The notes under the pieces: model-generated
Told to the model about the DNA's origin: nothing
Database searches by the model: none
What the model saw: the letters and a program-made list of their open reading frames with translations, nothing else
NCBI RefSeq assembly: GCF_000768875.1
Contig: NZ_JRAO01000036.1
Location: 15,672-79,671 of the forward strand
Direction: 5' to 3'
Origin: Porphyromonas sp. COT-239 OH1446
GTDB lineage: Bacteria; Bacteroidota; Bacteroidia; Bacteroidales; Porphyromonadaceae
Length of the DNA: 64,000 nucleotides
Program-made: the position numbers and the translations under genes
Part shown: in pieces, positions 8,321 to 17,361 of the stretch
Numbering within the stretch: the stretch's first letter is position 1
Layout of the letters: each line of letters begins with the position of its first letter

Positions 8321-8457
8321 CTACCACGCTCCTACTTATGCCTATGGATAGAGGCTCTATTTAGAGCTCTGTTGCCTTCTCTTCTAGAGGCTCAGCCATG
8401 CCTTGGAGCGAAGAAGATAAATTGGCCGAGGAGCTTTCGCATATCGACGGATCATCG

Positions 8458-8465
8458 TATATTTG
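8458..8465 (+). promoter_or_regulatory. -7 promoter element for rsmG
   Basis: TATATTTG, 48 bases before the rsmG ATG. CTTTCG near 8434-8439 is a weak -33 candidate. Confidence 0.6.
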
Positions 8466-8513
8466 CCTCTGCTCTACGTAGAGAGCTACATTGTATTTAT
8501 ATTCCCGAAGGTT

Positions 8514-9137
8514 ATGTCCACTATCATAGACAAGTATTTTCCCAACCTTACAGACAAGCAGCAAGAGCAGTATGCCCAGCTGGATGGGCTCTATAGGCAC
8601 TGGAACGCACAGATCAACGTGATCTCTCGCAAAGACATTGACCAGCTATACCCCCACCACGTACTGCATTCGCTAGGCATCACGCAGATGATCCGCTTCA
8701 AGCCCGAGACCTCGGTCTTGGACTTTGGCTGTGGTGGAGGCTTCCCAGGTATTCCTCTTGCAATTATGTTTCCCGAAGTCTCCTTCACCCTCATAGATAG
8801 CATCGGCAAGAAGGTCAAGGTTGCCACAGCCGTTGCCGAAGCCCTTGGACTAAGTAATGTGCAGACGGTGCATGGGCGAGGGGAGCAGTTGGGCTGCCAG
8901 TTTGACTTCGTCGTCAGTCGAGCCGTGATGCAGCTGGGCGAGCTTGTACCGATGGTCAAGAGACTTGTCCATCATGAGCACCACAATGGGATGCCCAATG
9001 GTCTCATTTGTCTCAAGGGCGGAGAGCTACAGGCCGAGATCAAACCGTATAGGAATATAGTGGAGGTTCAAGACCTTTTCCCTACATTTGAGGAGGAGTA
9101 TTTCAAGACCAAAAAGGTCGTCTACCTTCCCCTCTAA
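8514..9137 (+). CDS. rsmG: 16S rRNA (guanine527-N7)-methyltransferase RsmG
   Basis: A 207-residue SAM-dependent methyltransferase. The start ATG 8514 (MSTIIDKYFPN) gives the usual family length. Longer readings begin at a TTG with no support. The SAM-binding motif VLDFGCGGGFPGIPLAI lies at about residues 69-85. NVISRKD and VVSRAV are further RsmG signatures. The protein should modify the 530 loop of 16S rRNA. It is the first of three closely spaced genes (18- and 15-base gaps) with an MBL hydrolase and gcvP. Confidence 0.94.
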   Translation: MSTIIDKYFPNLTDKQQEQYAQLDGLYRHWNAQINVISRKDIDQLYPHHVLHSLGITQMIRFKPETSVLDFGCGGGFPGIPLAIMFPEVSFTLIDSIGKKVKVATAVAEALGLSNVQTVHGRGEQLGCQFDFVVSRAVMQLGELVPMVKRLVHHEHHNGMPNGLICLKGGELQAEIKPYRNIVEVQDLFPTFEEEYFKTKKVVYLPL

Positions 9138-9155
9138 ACGATACAATCTATCTAA

Positions 9156-9806
9156 ATGCTACAGATACATTCCTTTTGTTTTAGTCCCGTAGAGGAGAAT
9201 ACCTACGTCATCTACGACGAGGTGGGCAATGCCGCCATCGTAGACTGCGGCTGTATGACAGGCAACGAGCAGGAGCGTCTGCGCAGCTTCGTCGAGAGCA
9301 AGGGGCTCAGCCCCCGTTTGCTGCTCTCGACCCATATGCACTTTGACCATGTGTGGGGCAATGGTTGGGTTCTGCGTACCTGGCCCGAGATAGAGGCTTA
9401 TGCGCCCAAGATCGACCTCGAGCAGCTCCCCAGCCCCTCGGAGCAGATCCGTAAATTTGGCTTATTACTCCGCTGTGAGGAGGTAGATCCTTCTGTCTAT
9501 CGCCCTCTCGTTGGGGGTGAGGTCATCCAGCTCGGTAAGCATAGCCTAGAGGTGCGTCATGTACCAGGCCATTCACCTGGTCATGTCGTATTCTATGCTG
9601 CCAATGCAGGTTTCGTGATCGTTGGAGACACTCTTTTCCGTCGCAATATCGGTCGCACGGACTTTTGGTATGGTAGCTATGATCAGCTTATCGGCAGCAT
9701 CCGGGAGCAGCTCTTCACACTACCAACTGACACCATTGTTTACCCAGGGCATGAAGATCCTACAGTGATCGGGGAGGAAATCGCACATAATCCGTACTTC
9801 AAATAA
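9156..9806 (+). CDS. MBL-fold hydrolase, glyoxalase II-like
   Basis: A 216-residue metallo-beta-lactamase-fold enzyme. The metal motif HMHFDH is at residues 60-65, followed by the His of HVPGHSPGH, the Asp of IVGDTLF and the final His of VYPGHEDPT, so the dinuclear site is complete. It looks like the short hydroxyacylglutathione hydrolase-like family without the C-terminal substrate domain. True glyoxalase II activity is uncertain. It sits between rsmG and gcvP in a compact operon. Confidence 0.88.
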   Translation: MLQIHSFCFSPVEENTYVIYDEVGNAAIVDCGCMTGNEQERLRSFVESKGLSPRLLLSTHMHFDHVWGNGWVLRTWPEIEAYAPKIDLEQLPSPSEQIRKFGLLLRCEEVDPSVYRPLVGGEVIQLGKHSLEVRHVPGHSPGHVVFYAANAGFVIVGDTLFRRNIGRTDFWYGSYDQLIGSIREQLFTLPTDTIVYPGHEDPTVIGEEIAHNPYFK

Positions 9807-9821
9807 CCTACTTGCTTAGTA

Positions 9822-12695
9822 ATGAACACGAACGACTTTTCGCTAAGACACATCGGCATCGGCGACCTAGAGGCCGCAGAGATGCTCCGCACGATCGGAG
9901 TCAAGTCCATGGACGAACTCATCAGTGCCACCCTGCCAAAGAACATTCGACTGCCCAAACCTCTGGATCTGCCAGAGCCTATGACCGAGCGAGAGTTCGC
10001 CGAGCACATCGCAGATCTAGCCTCCAAGAATGAGGTCTTCACCTCTTACATCGGTCAGGGTTGGTATGATTGTGTTACCCCTCCTGTTATCCTGCGCAAC
10101 GTACTGGAGAACCCCGTTTGGTACACCTCCTACACCCCTTACCAGGCTGAGATCTCACAGGGTCGTCTCGAGGCTCTCTTCAACTTCCAGAGTGTCATCA
10201 CGGATCTGACGGCTTTGCCTCTGAGCAATTGCTCGCTCCTCGACGAGGCTACGGCTGGGGCAGAGGCTGCCCTCTTGCTCTATAACGAGCGCAGCCGTGC
10301 CAAGGCCAAGTCTGGGGCGAATAAGTTGTTCGTTGACCGACACGTCTTCATCTCGACGAAGGACGTTATTCGTACACGAGCTGTCCCTCAGGGGCTTGAG
10401 GTCGTTGAGGGAGATTATAGGGGCTTTGAGTTCAGCCCAGAGTTTTTCGGAGCTATTGTGCAGTTCCCCAATGCTGAGGGCGAAGTATGCGACTATAAGG
10501 CTTTCGTGGAGAAGGCTCACGAAGCTGATGTCAAGGTTGCCGTTGCGTCCGATTTGCTCTCTCTTGTCATGCTCACTCCTCCAGGCGAATGGGGGGCGGA
10601 TGTTGTCTTTGGCTCTTCGCAACGCTTTGGCATACCGATGTACTTTGGCGGCCCATCTGCGGGCTACATCTCATGCCGTATGGAGTACAAGCGTACCCTA
10701 CCAGGCCGCATCATCGGTCTCTCGAAGGATCGTATGGGCAAGGAGGCCTATCGTCTAGCCCTACAGACCCGAGAGCAGCATATCAAGCGAGAGAAGGCGA
10801 CCTCGAACATCTGTACCGCCCAAGCCCTGCTGGCTACGATGAGCGGCTTCTATGCCGTCTATCATGGTCCTGAGGGGCTCAAACACATTGCCCGTCGGGT
10901 GCACTCCTTCGCAGCCTTTGTAGCTGACAAGCTCTCCGCCCTGGGCTATCGGATACGCCACAACAACTTCTTCGACACCCTATTCGTCGAACTACCTAAG
11001 TCGGTAGATATTGATCGCCTGCGTCAGGAGGCTGAGGAGTGCCGAGTGAACCTCTACTATACTCCCTGTGGGCATGTGATGCTCAGCCTCGACGAGACTA
11101 CACTCGAGGATGATCTAGGCGTCCTCTGCTATATCTTCGCCTCGGCCATGGGCGTGGAGAGCAATTACGACACAGAGCCCTCTGAGCACTCTGTGCGTGT
11201 CGATCGCTCCTTCCTCAGGGCCTCATCGTTCTTGACCTACGAGGTCTTCAACAAGTACCACACCGAGACGGAGATGATGCGCTACATCAAGCGTCTTGAG
11301 CGCAAGGATATTTCGCTCGTACACTCGATGATCTCCTTAGGCTCTTGTACGATGAAGCTCAATGCAGCCAGCGAAGTCATCCCTCTGAGCAATCCTGCCC
11401 TGTGCAACGTACACCCCTATGCCCCTGCCGATCAGGTCGCTGGATCGCTCGAGCTGCTTGAGAATCTCAAGCAACTCCTGGGTACGATCACAGGCCTACC
11501 AGCTGTATCGCTACAGCCCAACTCGGGTGCTGCGGGGGAATATGCTGGTCTTCGAGCCATTCGCTCTTATCATGAGGCTCATGGTGAGGGGCATCGCAAC
11601 AAGGTACTCTTGCCTGCTTCGGCTCATGGGACGAACCCAGCAAGTGCCTCCCAATGTGGCTACGAATGTGTGATCGTGGCCTGTGATGCCCAGGGCAATG
11701 TAGACTGGGAAGACTTTATGCGCAAGAGCGAAGAGCATAGAGATCAGCTCGCAGCTATGATGATCACTTATCCCAGTACTCATGGGATCTTCGAGACCAA
11801 TATCATAGACCTGTGCAAGCGCATCCATGACTGTGGAGCTCTAGTCTATATGGATGGGGCTAATATGAATGCTCAAGTAGGCCTTACCAACCCTGGCTTC
11901 ATTGGGGCAGACGTATGCCACCTCAATCTACACAAGACCTTTGCAATCCCCCATGGCGGCGGCGGCCCAGGTAGTGGCCCTATCTGTGCGACTCCTGCTC
12001 TAGAGCCTTATTTGCCTACGCATAGCCACTGGCAGAGCGTTGGCGCAGGGGATAACGTTGTCGCTGCATCGCCCTATGGTAGTGCGGGTATAGACGTCGT
12101 TTCGTATGCCTACATTCGCCTCTTGGGTGCTGCTGGGCTCGAACGCTCGACCCGTACAGCGATCCTCAGTGCCAATTATCTCGCTGCTCGCCTCAAGGAC
12201 TCCTACGGTATCGTCTATACAGGAGCTACGGGTAGGGTAGGGCACGAACTAATCCTCGACTGCCGTAAGCTGCGTGAGACCTGCGGAGTCGATGAGAGCG
12301 ATATTGCTAAGCGACTCATGGACTTTGGCTATCATGCCCCCACACTATCCTTCCCCGTACATGGTACGCTCATGATCGAGCCCACGGAGAGCGAGAGCAA
12401 GGCCGAGCTCGACCGCTTCCTCGAGGTCATGCAATGTATTTGGCAAGAGATCCAGGAGGTCAAGGATGGACTAGTCGATGCCAACGACAATGTCCTCAAG
12501 AATGCTCCGCATCCCGAGTATGAGGTCGTGGCAGACGAATGGACGCACAGCTATAGCAGATCCAAGGCTGCTTATGCTCTGCCCTACTTGAGAGAGAACA
12601 AGTTCTGGATCAATGTCGCCCGCATCGACAACGGCTTTGGCGACCGTAACCTAGTGCCAGCCTTCTGCTGCTGTTTAGCCCCAGGTGTCGAATAG
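9822..12695 (+). CDS. gcvP: glycine dehydrogenase (decarboxylating), P protein
   Basis: A 957-residue PLP enzyme of the glycine cleavage system that decarboxylates glycine and passes the aminomethyl group to the H-protein lipoyl arm. It is the fused form: an N-terminal half (DFSLRHIG, about 1-440) and a C-terminal catalytic half. The PLP lysine is K705 in LNLHKTFAIPHGGGGPG. The ending IDNGFGDRNL...FCCC is typical. GcvT and GcvH are not in this window. It is the third gene after rsmG and is followed by a hairpin at 12719-12759. Confidence 0.97.
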   Translation: MNTNDFSLRHIGIGDLEAAEMLRTIGVKSMDELISATLPKNIRLPKPLDLPEPMTEREFAEHIADLASKNEVFTSYIGQGWYDCVTPPVILRNVLENPVWYTSYTPYQAEISQGRLEALFNFQSVITDLTALPLSNCSLLDEATAGAEAALLLYNERSRAKAKSGANKLFVDRHVFISTKDVIRTRAVPQGLEVVEGDYRGFEFSPEFFGAIVQFPNAEGEVCDYKAFVEKAHEADVKVAVASDLLSLVMLTPPGEWGADVVFGSSQRFGIPMYFGGPSAGYISCRMEYKRTLPGRIIGLSKDRMGKEAYRLALQTREQHIKREKATSNICTAQALLATMSGFYAVYHGPEGLKHIARRVHSFAAFVADKLSALGYRIRHNNFFDTLFVELPKSVDIDRLRQEAEECRVNLYYTPCGHVMLSLDETTLEDDLGVLCYIFASAMGVESNYDTEPSEHSVRVDRSFLRASSFLTYEVFNKYHTETEMMRYIKRLERKDISLVHSMISLGSCTMKLNAASEVIPLSNPALCNVHPYAPADQVAGSLELLENLKQLLGTITGLPAVSLQPNSGAAGEYAGLRAIRSYHEAHGEGHRNKVLLPASAHGTNPASASQCGYECVIVACDAQGNVDWEDFMRKSEEHRDQLAAMMITYPSTHGIFETNIIDLCKRIHDCGALVYMDGANMNAQVGLTNPGFIGADVCHLNLHKTFAIPHGGGGPGSGPICATPALEPYLPTHSHWQSVGAGDNVVAASPYGSAGIDVVSYAYIRLLGAAGLERSTRTAILSANYLAARLKDSYGIVYTGATGRVGHELILDCRKLRETCGVDESDIAKRLMDFGYHAPTLSFPVHGTLMIEPTESESKAELDRFLEVMQCIWQEIQEVKDGLVDANDNVLKNAPHPEYEVVADEWTHSYSRSKAAYALPYLRENKFWINVARIDNGFGDRNLVPAFCCCLAPGVE

Positions 12696-12716
12696 CCTAG
12701 GACTTCTGTTCAACAC

Positions 12717-12764
12717 TTTGCTGCACCATGGCCCGAGCTTGCTAGGCTGTGGTGCAGCATTGTA
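12717..12764 (+). terminator. hairpin after gcvP
   Basis: TGCTGCACCA (12719-12728) pairs with TGGTGCAGCA (12750-12759), and GCC/GGC pairs extend the stem with wobbles. It lies 23 bases after the stop. Confidence 0.7.
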
Positions 12765-12825
12765 TACATGATTTGACAGACAGAGGGGATAGACCTCTGT
12801 CCAGTACTCCTCTTTTTTGCGATCT

Positions 12826-14160
12826 ATGTCCATTATGACCATTATCCTATTTGTTCTATTCCTTGCACAGCTTGTTCTGATCTTGTGGCTGGTGTTTAGG
12901 CTCAGTCGCCAACAAGCTCAACCTCTCGAGCCCACCCCCTCTGTACGAGAAGCCGAGCTCGTACGTGCCCTCGAGCTGCGAGAGGAACAACTCTCTAAGG
13001 CGCAAGCTGAGACTCTAGAGCTCAGGGCTCAGCTCTCAGAGGCTGAGCGAGAGGCCGCCATCCTACGAACCCGCCTAGAGCTCTCCGAAGAGCAAGTCTC
13101 TGAGCTGCGCAAACAGTCTAGAGAGATCAACCAGGAGCTACAAGCTCAGTTCAGGGAGATGGCTAGCAGCATCATGGCCGAGCGTAGCGAAGCCCTCGCT
13201 AAGCGTAGCGAAGAGACGATGAAGCCTCTGAGGGATGACCTCAAGCGTTTCGGCGAACAGGTGCAACAAGTCTATGAGGGAGAGGCCCGAGAACGCTTCT
13301 CTCTCAAAAACGAGATCGAACGCCTGCTCGAGCGCAGCATGCAGATCAGCCAAGAGACGACCAACCTCACCCGAGCACTCAAGGGCGATAGCAAGGTACA
13401 GGGCGACTGGGGAGAGATGATCCTGGAAAACATTCTCGAGCAGAGCGGCCTCAGAAGGGACGAAGAATACAGCGTGCAGGAGACGCTAAGGGATGAGCAG
13501 GGCAACGTCATCCTCTCTGAGGAGGGCAAGAGCCTGCGTCCGGACATCATCGTTCGCTATCCGAATGGAGGCTACATCATCATAGATAGCAAGGTCAGTC
13601 TGACAGCCTATACAGCCTATGTATCTGCAGAGCAGCAGGACGAGCGTGAGCAGTATGCCCGAGAGCACCTCATGAGTATTCGCAGGCATATTGACTCTTT
13701 AGCCTCCAAGGCTTATGCTAAGAATAAGCAGGGAGCGGCAGACTTCGTCATGCTCTTCGTACCTAACGAACCAGCATATAACCTTGCACTCAAGCAAGAA
13801 CCTAAACTCTGGGAGGAGGCTTACAAGAAGGGTATCGTCTTGATCAATGGTACAAACCTCATCGCAGCCCTCAAGATGGCTCAGGATCTGTGGCAGCGTG
13901 ATCGGCAGATCAAGAATGTGGAGAAGATCGTTGTCAAGGCCGGAGCTCTGTACGACAAATTCGTCAATTACAGCGAGAGCCTACTCAAGGCCGAAGCAGC
14001 CCTCACCTCAGCGACCGAAAGCCTAGCACGAGCCAAGGGGCAACTCTTTACCGGACCGGGTAATGTGGTACGCAGACTTGAGGAGCTCAAAGAGCTTGGC
14101 GTGTCGAGTAAGAAGTCCATTCCTCGAGCTCTATCCGACAGTTCAGAGGCGGAGGATTGA
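12826..14160 (+). CDS. rmuC: DNA recombination protein RmuC
   Basis: A 444-residue protein with an N-terminal membrane anchor (IILFVLFLAQLVLILWLVF), a long coiled coil rich in Glu, Leu and Arg (about residues 30-175) and a C-terminal nuclease-like RmuC domain with VQGDWGEMILENILEQSG, LRPDIIVRYP and IIIDSKVSL. The Asp/Asp-x-Lys pattern is PD-(D/E)XK-like. RmuC proteins limit inversions and some recombination outcomes. The start ATG 12826 is chosen over an in-frame TTG. It converges on a GNAT gene across a 22-bp palindrome array. Confidence 0.93.
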   Translation: MSIMTIILFVLFLAQLVLILWLVFRLSRQQAQPLEPTPSVREAELVRALELREEQLSKAQAETLELRAQLSEAEREAAILRTRLELSEEQVSELRKQSREINQELQAQFREMASSIMAERSEALAKRSEETMKPLRDDLKRFGEQVQQVYEGEARERFSLKNEIERLLERSMQISQETTNLTRALKGDSKVQGDWGEMILENILEQSGLRRDEEYSVQETLRDEQGNVILSEEGKSLRPDIIVRYPNGGYIIIDSKVSLTAYTAYVSAEQQDEREQYAREHLMSIRRHIDSLASKAYAKNKQGAADFVMLFVPNEPAYNLALKQEPKLWEEAYKKGIVLINGTNLIAALKMAQDLWQRDRQIKNVEKIVVKAGALYDKFVNYSESLLKAEAALTSATESLARAKGQLFTGPGNVVRRLEELKELGVSSKKSIPRALSDSSEAED

Positions 14161-14216
14161 CCTCTTCGAGGGGCAAGGTGAAATGCCTATAAATAAAGGG
14201 TTCTAGGGGGGTGGTG

Positions 14217-14324
14217 CAAAACGTATACGTTTTACGCCCAAAACGTATACGTTTTCGGCCTGAAACGTATACGTTTTCGATGCGAAACGTATACGTTTTG
14301 ATCGCGAAACGTATACCTTTCATC
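14217..14324. repeat. 22-bp-period palindrome array, five units
   Basis: ACGTATACGT cores start at 14221, 14243, 14265 and 14287, and a degenerate ACGTATACCT at 14309, so the period is exactly 22 bp. Each core sits in a 16-bp palindrome AAAACGTATACGTTTT, with about 6-bp variable GC-rich spacers. A and T tracts therefore alternate about every 11 bp. The array lies between convergent rmuC and a GNAT gene and may act as a terminator or a curved DNA site. It is not a CRISPR array, since the spacers are far too short. Confidence 0.92.
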
Positions 14325-14332
14325 CGACAGGG

Positions 14333-14902
14333 CTATACCTTGCCCTCATGAACATCCCTTCGCGCGTCCGTCGAACGAGCATAGACAACCCGATAGAGGT
14401 CGCCAATCAGATGGCGACAGCTATGCTCCTCGAGCCATCGACTGCACATGAGTCTGAGAACAACCTCGGGCAAGTCGTCCGAATAGGCTGGCTGTATATA
14501 GTCGTAAGGGAGCAGCTGTAGGCCCGAGCGTTCGTAGAAGGCAATGCGCCTATGTGCAAGCTCCCCGGCCTCAGCAGGCTCTACTTCGAGCAGCAAAGGT
14601 CTTTCGGAGTCGCTCTCCTGGAGCAAGGCTTGCACGACTGCTGTACCGAGTCCGCCCCCCCTGAGATCAGCTCGAATAGCCAAATGCTCGACGTAGAGGC
14701 AGCTCGGCAAATGCCACATGGTCGCAAAACCAATGAAGCTGTGCGCTTCGTCGCTCATCTTATATAGGGCGAACTCTGACCTCTGCGGCCTCTGAACCAG
14801 TGCCCAGTCTCGACGCTCCTCGATGGGGAAGCTCGCCTCATATAGCTCTCGTATGAGCCGCCAGTCGTCAGAACTGAGGTGATTGCTTGGGGTGAAGATC
14901 AT
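14333..14902 (-). CDS. GNAT-family N-acetyltransferase
   Basis: A 189-residue predicted acyl-CoA-dependent acetyltransferase. The acetyl-CoA-binding segment HLAIRADLRGGGLGTAVVQALL (motif A, R-x-x-G-x-G-like) lies at about residues 71-92, followed by LLLEVEP and an FYERSGL strand typical of GNAT folds. The substrate is unknown. The C terminus runs to within 10 bases of the 22-bp palindrome array. It lies 33 bases downstream of... the GH92 gene's stop side, in the same leftward direction, with GH92 ending at 14936. Confidence 0.82.
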   Translation of the reverse strand: MIFTPSNHLSSDDWRLIRELYEASFPIEERRDWALVQRPQRSEFALYKMSDEAHSFIGFATMWHLPSCLYVEHLAIRADLRGGGLGTAVVQALLQESDSERPLLLEVEPAEAGELAHRRIAFYERSGLQLLPYDYIQPAYSDDLPEVVLRLMCSRWLEEHSCRHLIGDLYRVVYARSTDARRDVHEGKV

Positions 14903-14935
14903 TGTCTGTAGTTCCTCGTTCGTTGATAGGCCAAT

Positions 14936-17224
14936 CTATCTCTTGCCTTCCCTCGAGAAGGAGTAAGGCCTCCCCTCTGCCTTTTGCCCCCACGAGCTAG
15001 GTCGAGTATCGAGGTCAAACTCTACCTTCGCCCCAGCCTTAAGATCCCTGTACCTCAGATACACCTTTTCGTAAGGCTGCCCATTGACCCTCATGCCTCG
15101 AATGTAATACTGCTTCGAAGCGCGGGGAGCGTACAGCGTGGTCTTGCCCGAGGGTAAGTTCATCTGCACCTCCTCAAAGTAGGGGCTGCCGATGACGTAC
15201 TGATCACTCGCAGGCGTTACGGGATAGAAGCCCAGGGCAGAGAATACATACCAGGCAGAGGTCTGCCCATTATCCTCATCGCCACAATATCCGTCCGCCT
15301 GATGACTGTAGAAGCGATCCATTACCTGACGAATACGTTGCTGTGTCTTATGGGTAGCCCCCACGTAGTTGTACAGATAGATCATGTGCTGGATAGGCTG
15401 GTTGCCGTGAGCATAATTGCCCATATTCATGATCTGCATCTCTCGTATCTCGTGGATCGTAAAGCCATAATAACTGTGATCGAAGAGCGGAGGGAGGCTG
15501 AAGATAGTGTCCAATTGCCGCTCAAAAGCCCTCTCTCCACCCATCAGATCCACCAGCCCAGCCACGTCGTGGAAGACCGACCAAGTATAGTGTAAGGCAT
15601 TCCCTTCCGTGAAGGCATCGCCCCACTTGAACGGAGAGAACGGACTCTGAAAGCTGCCGTCCTGATTGCGTCCACGCATCCAACCGCTCTCCTTGTCGAA
15701 TAGATTGCGATAGCTTTTGGCCCGCTCAGCGTATACCCTCTGGAGCTTCTTCGACGCTCCTGTGTGCCTGAGAGCCTGCAGAATGCACCAGTCGGCATAG
15801 GCATACTCTAGGCTGCGAGCTGCACTCTCCCTAATCCCTACGTCGCAGGGGATGTAGCCTAGCCTATTGTAGTACTCATGGCCTAGCCTCCCGGTCGAGC
15901 TCACGGATGGATGCACTTGCTCGCTGCCGTGGATGAGTCCCTCGATGAGCTCTCGAGCGTTCACCCTCCCCAGGCCTTTGAGCAGGGCATCTGTTACCAC
16001 CGAGGCAGAGTTGTTCCCCACCATGCAGTCCCTATGACCAGGGCTGGCCCATTCGGGGAAGAAACCACTCTCCCGATAGGCAGCTAGCATGCCCTCTTGC
16101 ATTCGTGCACCCTCCTCCGGGTAAACCAAATTGATCAGAGGAAAAAGGGCTCGGAAGGTATCCCATAACCCAGTGTCGGTGTACATGTACCCCCGCTCGA
16201 TCCGCCCGTTGTAGGGGCTGTAGTGGATCGTGTCTTGCTCGGCCGTGATCTCGTAGAAGCGACGAGGGAAGAGGAGACAACGATATAGGTTAGAGTAGAA
16301 GGTCCGTACCTTGTCCGCCTCGGGATGTCGCACCATCAGACGAGACAGAACCGTATGCCACACCTCTCGCCCCTCTTGCTTGAGCTCGTCGAAGCTCTTC
16401 CCTTGGACTTCTCGAAGATTGACCCATGCTTGCTCCTCGGAGACAAAGGACGAGGCCACACGCACCTCTCGCATTCGACCCTCCCCCTCAAAGCGAACGC
16501 CAATCATAGCGTGTCGACCTTGCTTGCCGAGGCTGTCGCCTACCACATATTCAGCTATCGGAGCATCGAACTCGAGGACGAAGTAATTCTTAAAGTTCTC
16601 TGGCACGCCACCACTATTCTTGCGGCTAAAGCCAGCAAGGCGATGCGTGCCGACTCGCTCGATATGAGAGCCCGCATCGAAGGCATCGACCACCAACCAT
16701 CGCTCGTGGCTCTTGGACGTCTCGGAGTATTCTATCCTCAGGACAGCCGCTCGCTCGCTGGGCGTGAGCTCGACCTCGGTGTCATAATCTGCCAAATAAA
16801 CCTTATAGTAATGAGGACGTGCCAGCTCGGCCTTGTGCCCAAACCAAGAGGCTCGCTGCTCTTGGTCAAATATAGGCCGATCACCAGTCATGGGCATGAG
16901 GCTAAACTGTCCATAGTCATTGATCCACGGACTTGGCTGATGCGTCTGCTTGAAGCCTCTGATCTTGCCTGCCGTGTAGGTGTATTGCCATCCATCCCCC
17001 ATCTTACCTGTCTGTGGTGTCCAGCTATTCATCCCCCAGGGTCGAGAGATGACGGGGTAGGTATTGCCCGTACTGAGCTCGAACGAACTCAGCGTCCCAG
17101 TTAGAGGATTAACTAGATCTACGGGGGAATAGCTCTCGCTAGAGGTACTCTGGGCCCAAAGTAGGGTAGAGGAGAGCAAGCCTGCCGAAAGGGCTAGGAT
17201 ATTGCCCAAAAATCTTCTCTTCAT
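14936..17224 (-). CDS. GH92 alpha-mannosidase
   Basis: A 762-residue exported glycoside hydrolase family 92 enzyme. A signal peptide (MKRRFLGNILALSAG...LWAQ) is followed by the N-terminal beta domain (VDLVNPLTGT) and a C-terminal (alpha/alpha)6 catalytic domain with GYCGDEDNGQTSAWYVFSA, the family hallmark with its acidic residues. GH92 enzymes are calcium-dependent exo-alpha-mannosidases acting on N-glycans, which fits host glycoprotein scavenging. I see no C-terminal type IX sorting domain, so it is probably periplasmic. It is divergent from the LysM gene, with back-to-back -7 elements. Confidence 0.94.
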   Translation of the reverse strand: MKRRFLGNILALSAGLLSSTLLWAQSTSSESYSPVDLVNPLTGTLSSFELSTGNTYPVISRPWGMNSWTPQTGKMGDGWQYTYTAGKIRGFKQTHQPSPWINDYGQFSLMPMTGDRPIFDQEQRASWFGHKAELARPHYYKVYLADYDTEVELTPSERAAVLRIEYSETSKSHERWLVVDAFDAGSHIERVGTHRLAGFSRKNSGGVPENFKNYFVLEFDAPIAEYVVGDSLGKQGRHAMIGVRFEGEGRMREVRVASSFVSEEQAWVNLREVQGKSFDELKQEGREVWHTVLSRLMVRHPEADKVRTFYSNLYRCLLFPRRFYEITAEQDTIHYSPYNGRIERGYMYTDTGLWDTFRALFPLINLVYPEEGARMQEGMLAAYRESGFFPEWASPGHRDCMVGNNSASVVTDALLKGLGRVNARELIEGLIHGSEQVHPSVSSTGRLGHEYYNRLGYIPCDVGIRESAARSLEYAYADWCILQALRHTGASKKLQRVYAERAKSYRNLFDKESGWMRGRNQDGSFQSPFSPFKWGDAFTEGNALHYTWSVFHDVAGLVDLMGGERAFERQLDTIFSLPPLFDHSYYGFTIHEIREMQIMNMGNYAHGNQPIQHMIYLYNYVGATHKTQQRIRQVMDRFYSHQADGYCGDEDNGQTSAWYVFSALGFYPVTPASDQYVIGSPYFEEVQMNLPSGKTTLYAPRASKQYYIRGMRVNGQPYEKVYLRYRDLKAGAKVEFDLDTRPSSWGQKAEGRPYSFSREGKR

Positions 17225-17296
17225 GATGATAATATTGCTGGTGAAGTGCCTACGGCACCAATGCTATTAGGCCTTTGTCGCTTGCCTAGATCAGCG

Positions 17297-17304
17297 CAAA
17301 TATA
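17297..17304 (-). promoter_or_regulatory. -7 promoter element for the GH92 gene
   Basis: TATATTTG on the minus strand, 73 bases before the GH92 ATG. It is only 12 bases from the opposing -7 element at 17317-17324, so the two promoters may interfere. Confidence 0.5.
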
Positions 17305-17316
17305 CATATATAATGT

Positions 17317-17324
17317 TACCTTTG
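17317..17324 (+). promoter_or_regulatory. -7 promoter element for the LysM gene
   Basis: TACCTTTG, 37 bases before the ATG at 17362. Confidence 0.6.
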
Positions 17325-17361
17325 TCGATGATTGTGATCCATATAAGTACATAGAACTCCG

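Noticed and set aside
14217-14324. CRISPR array
   Set aside because: Repeats are palindromic with only 6-bp spacers and no cas genes nearby. The same holds for the array at 21548-21722 and for the 23-bp bricks, which have no unique spacers.
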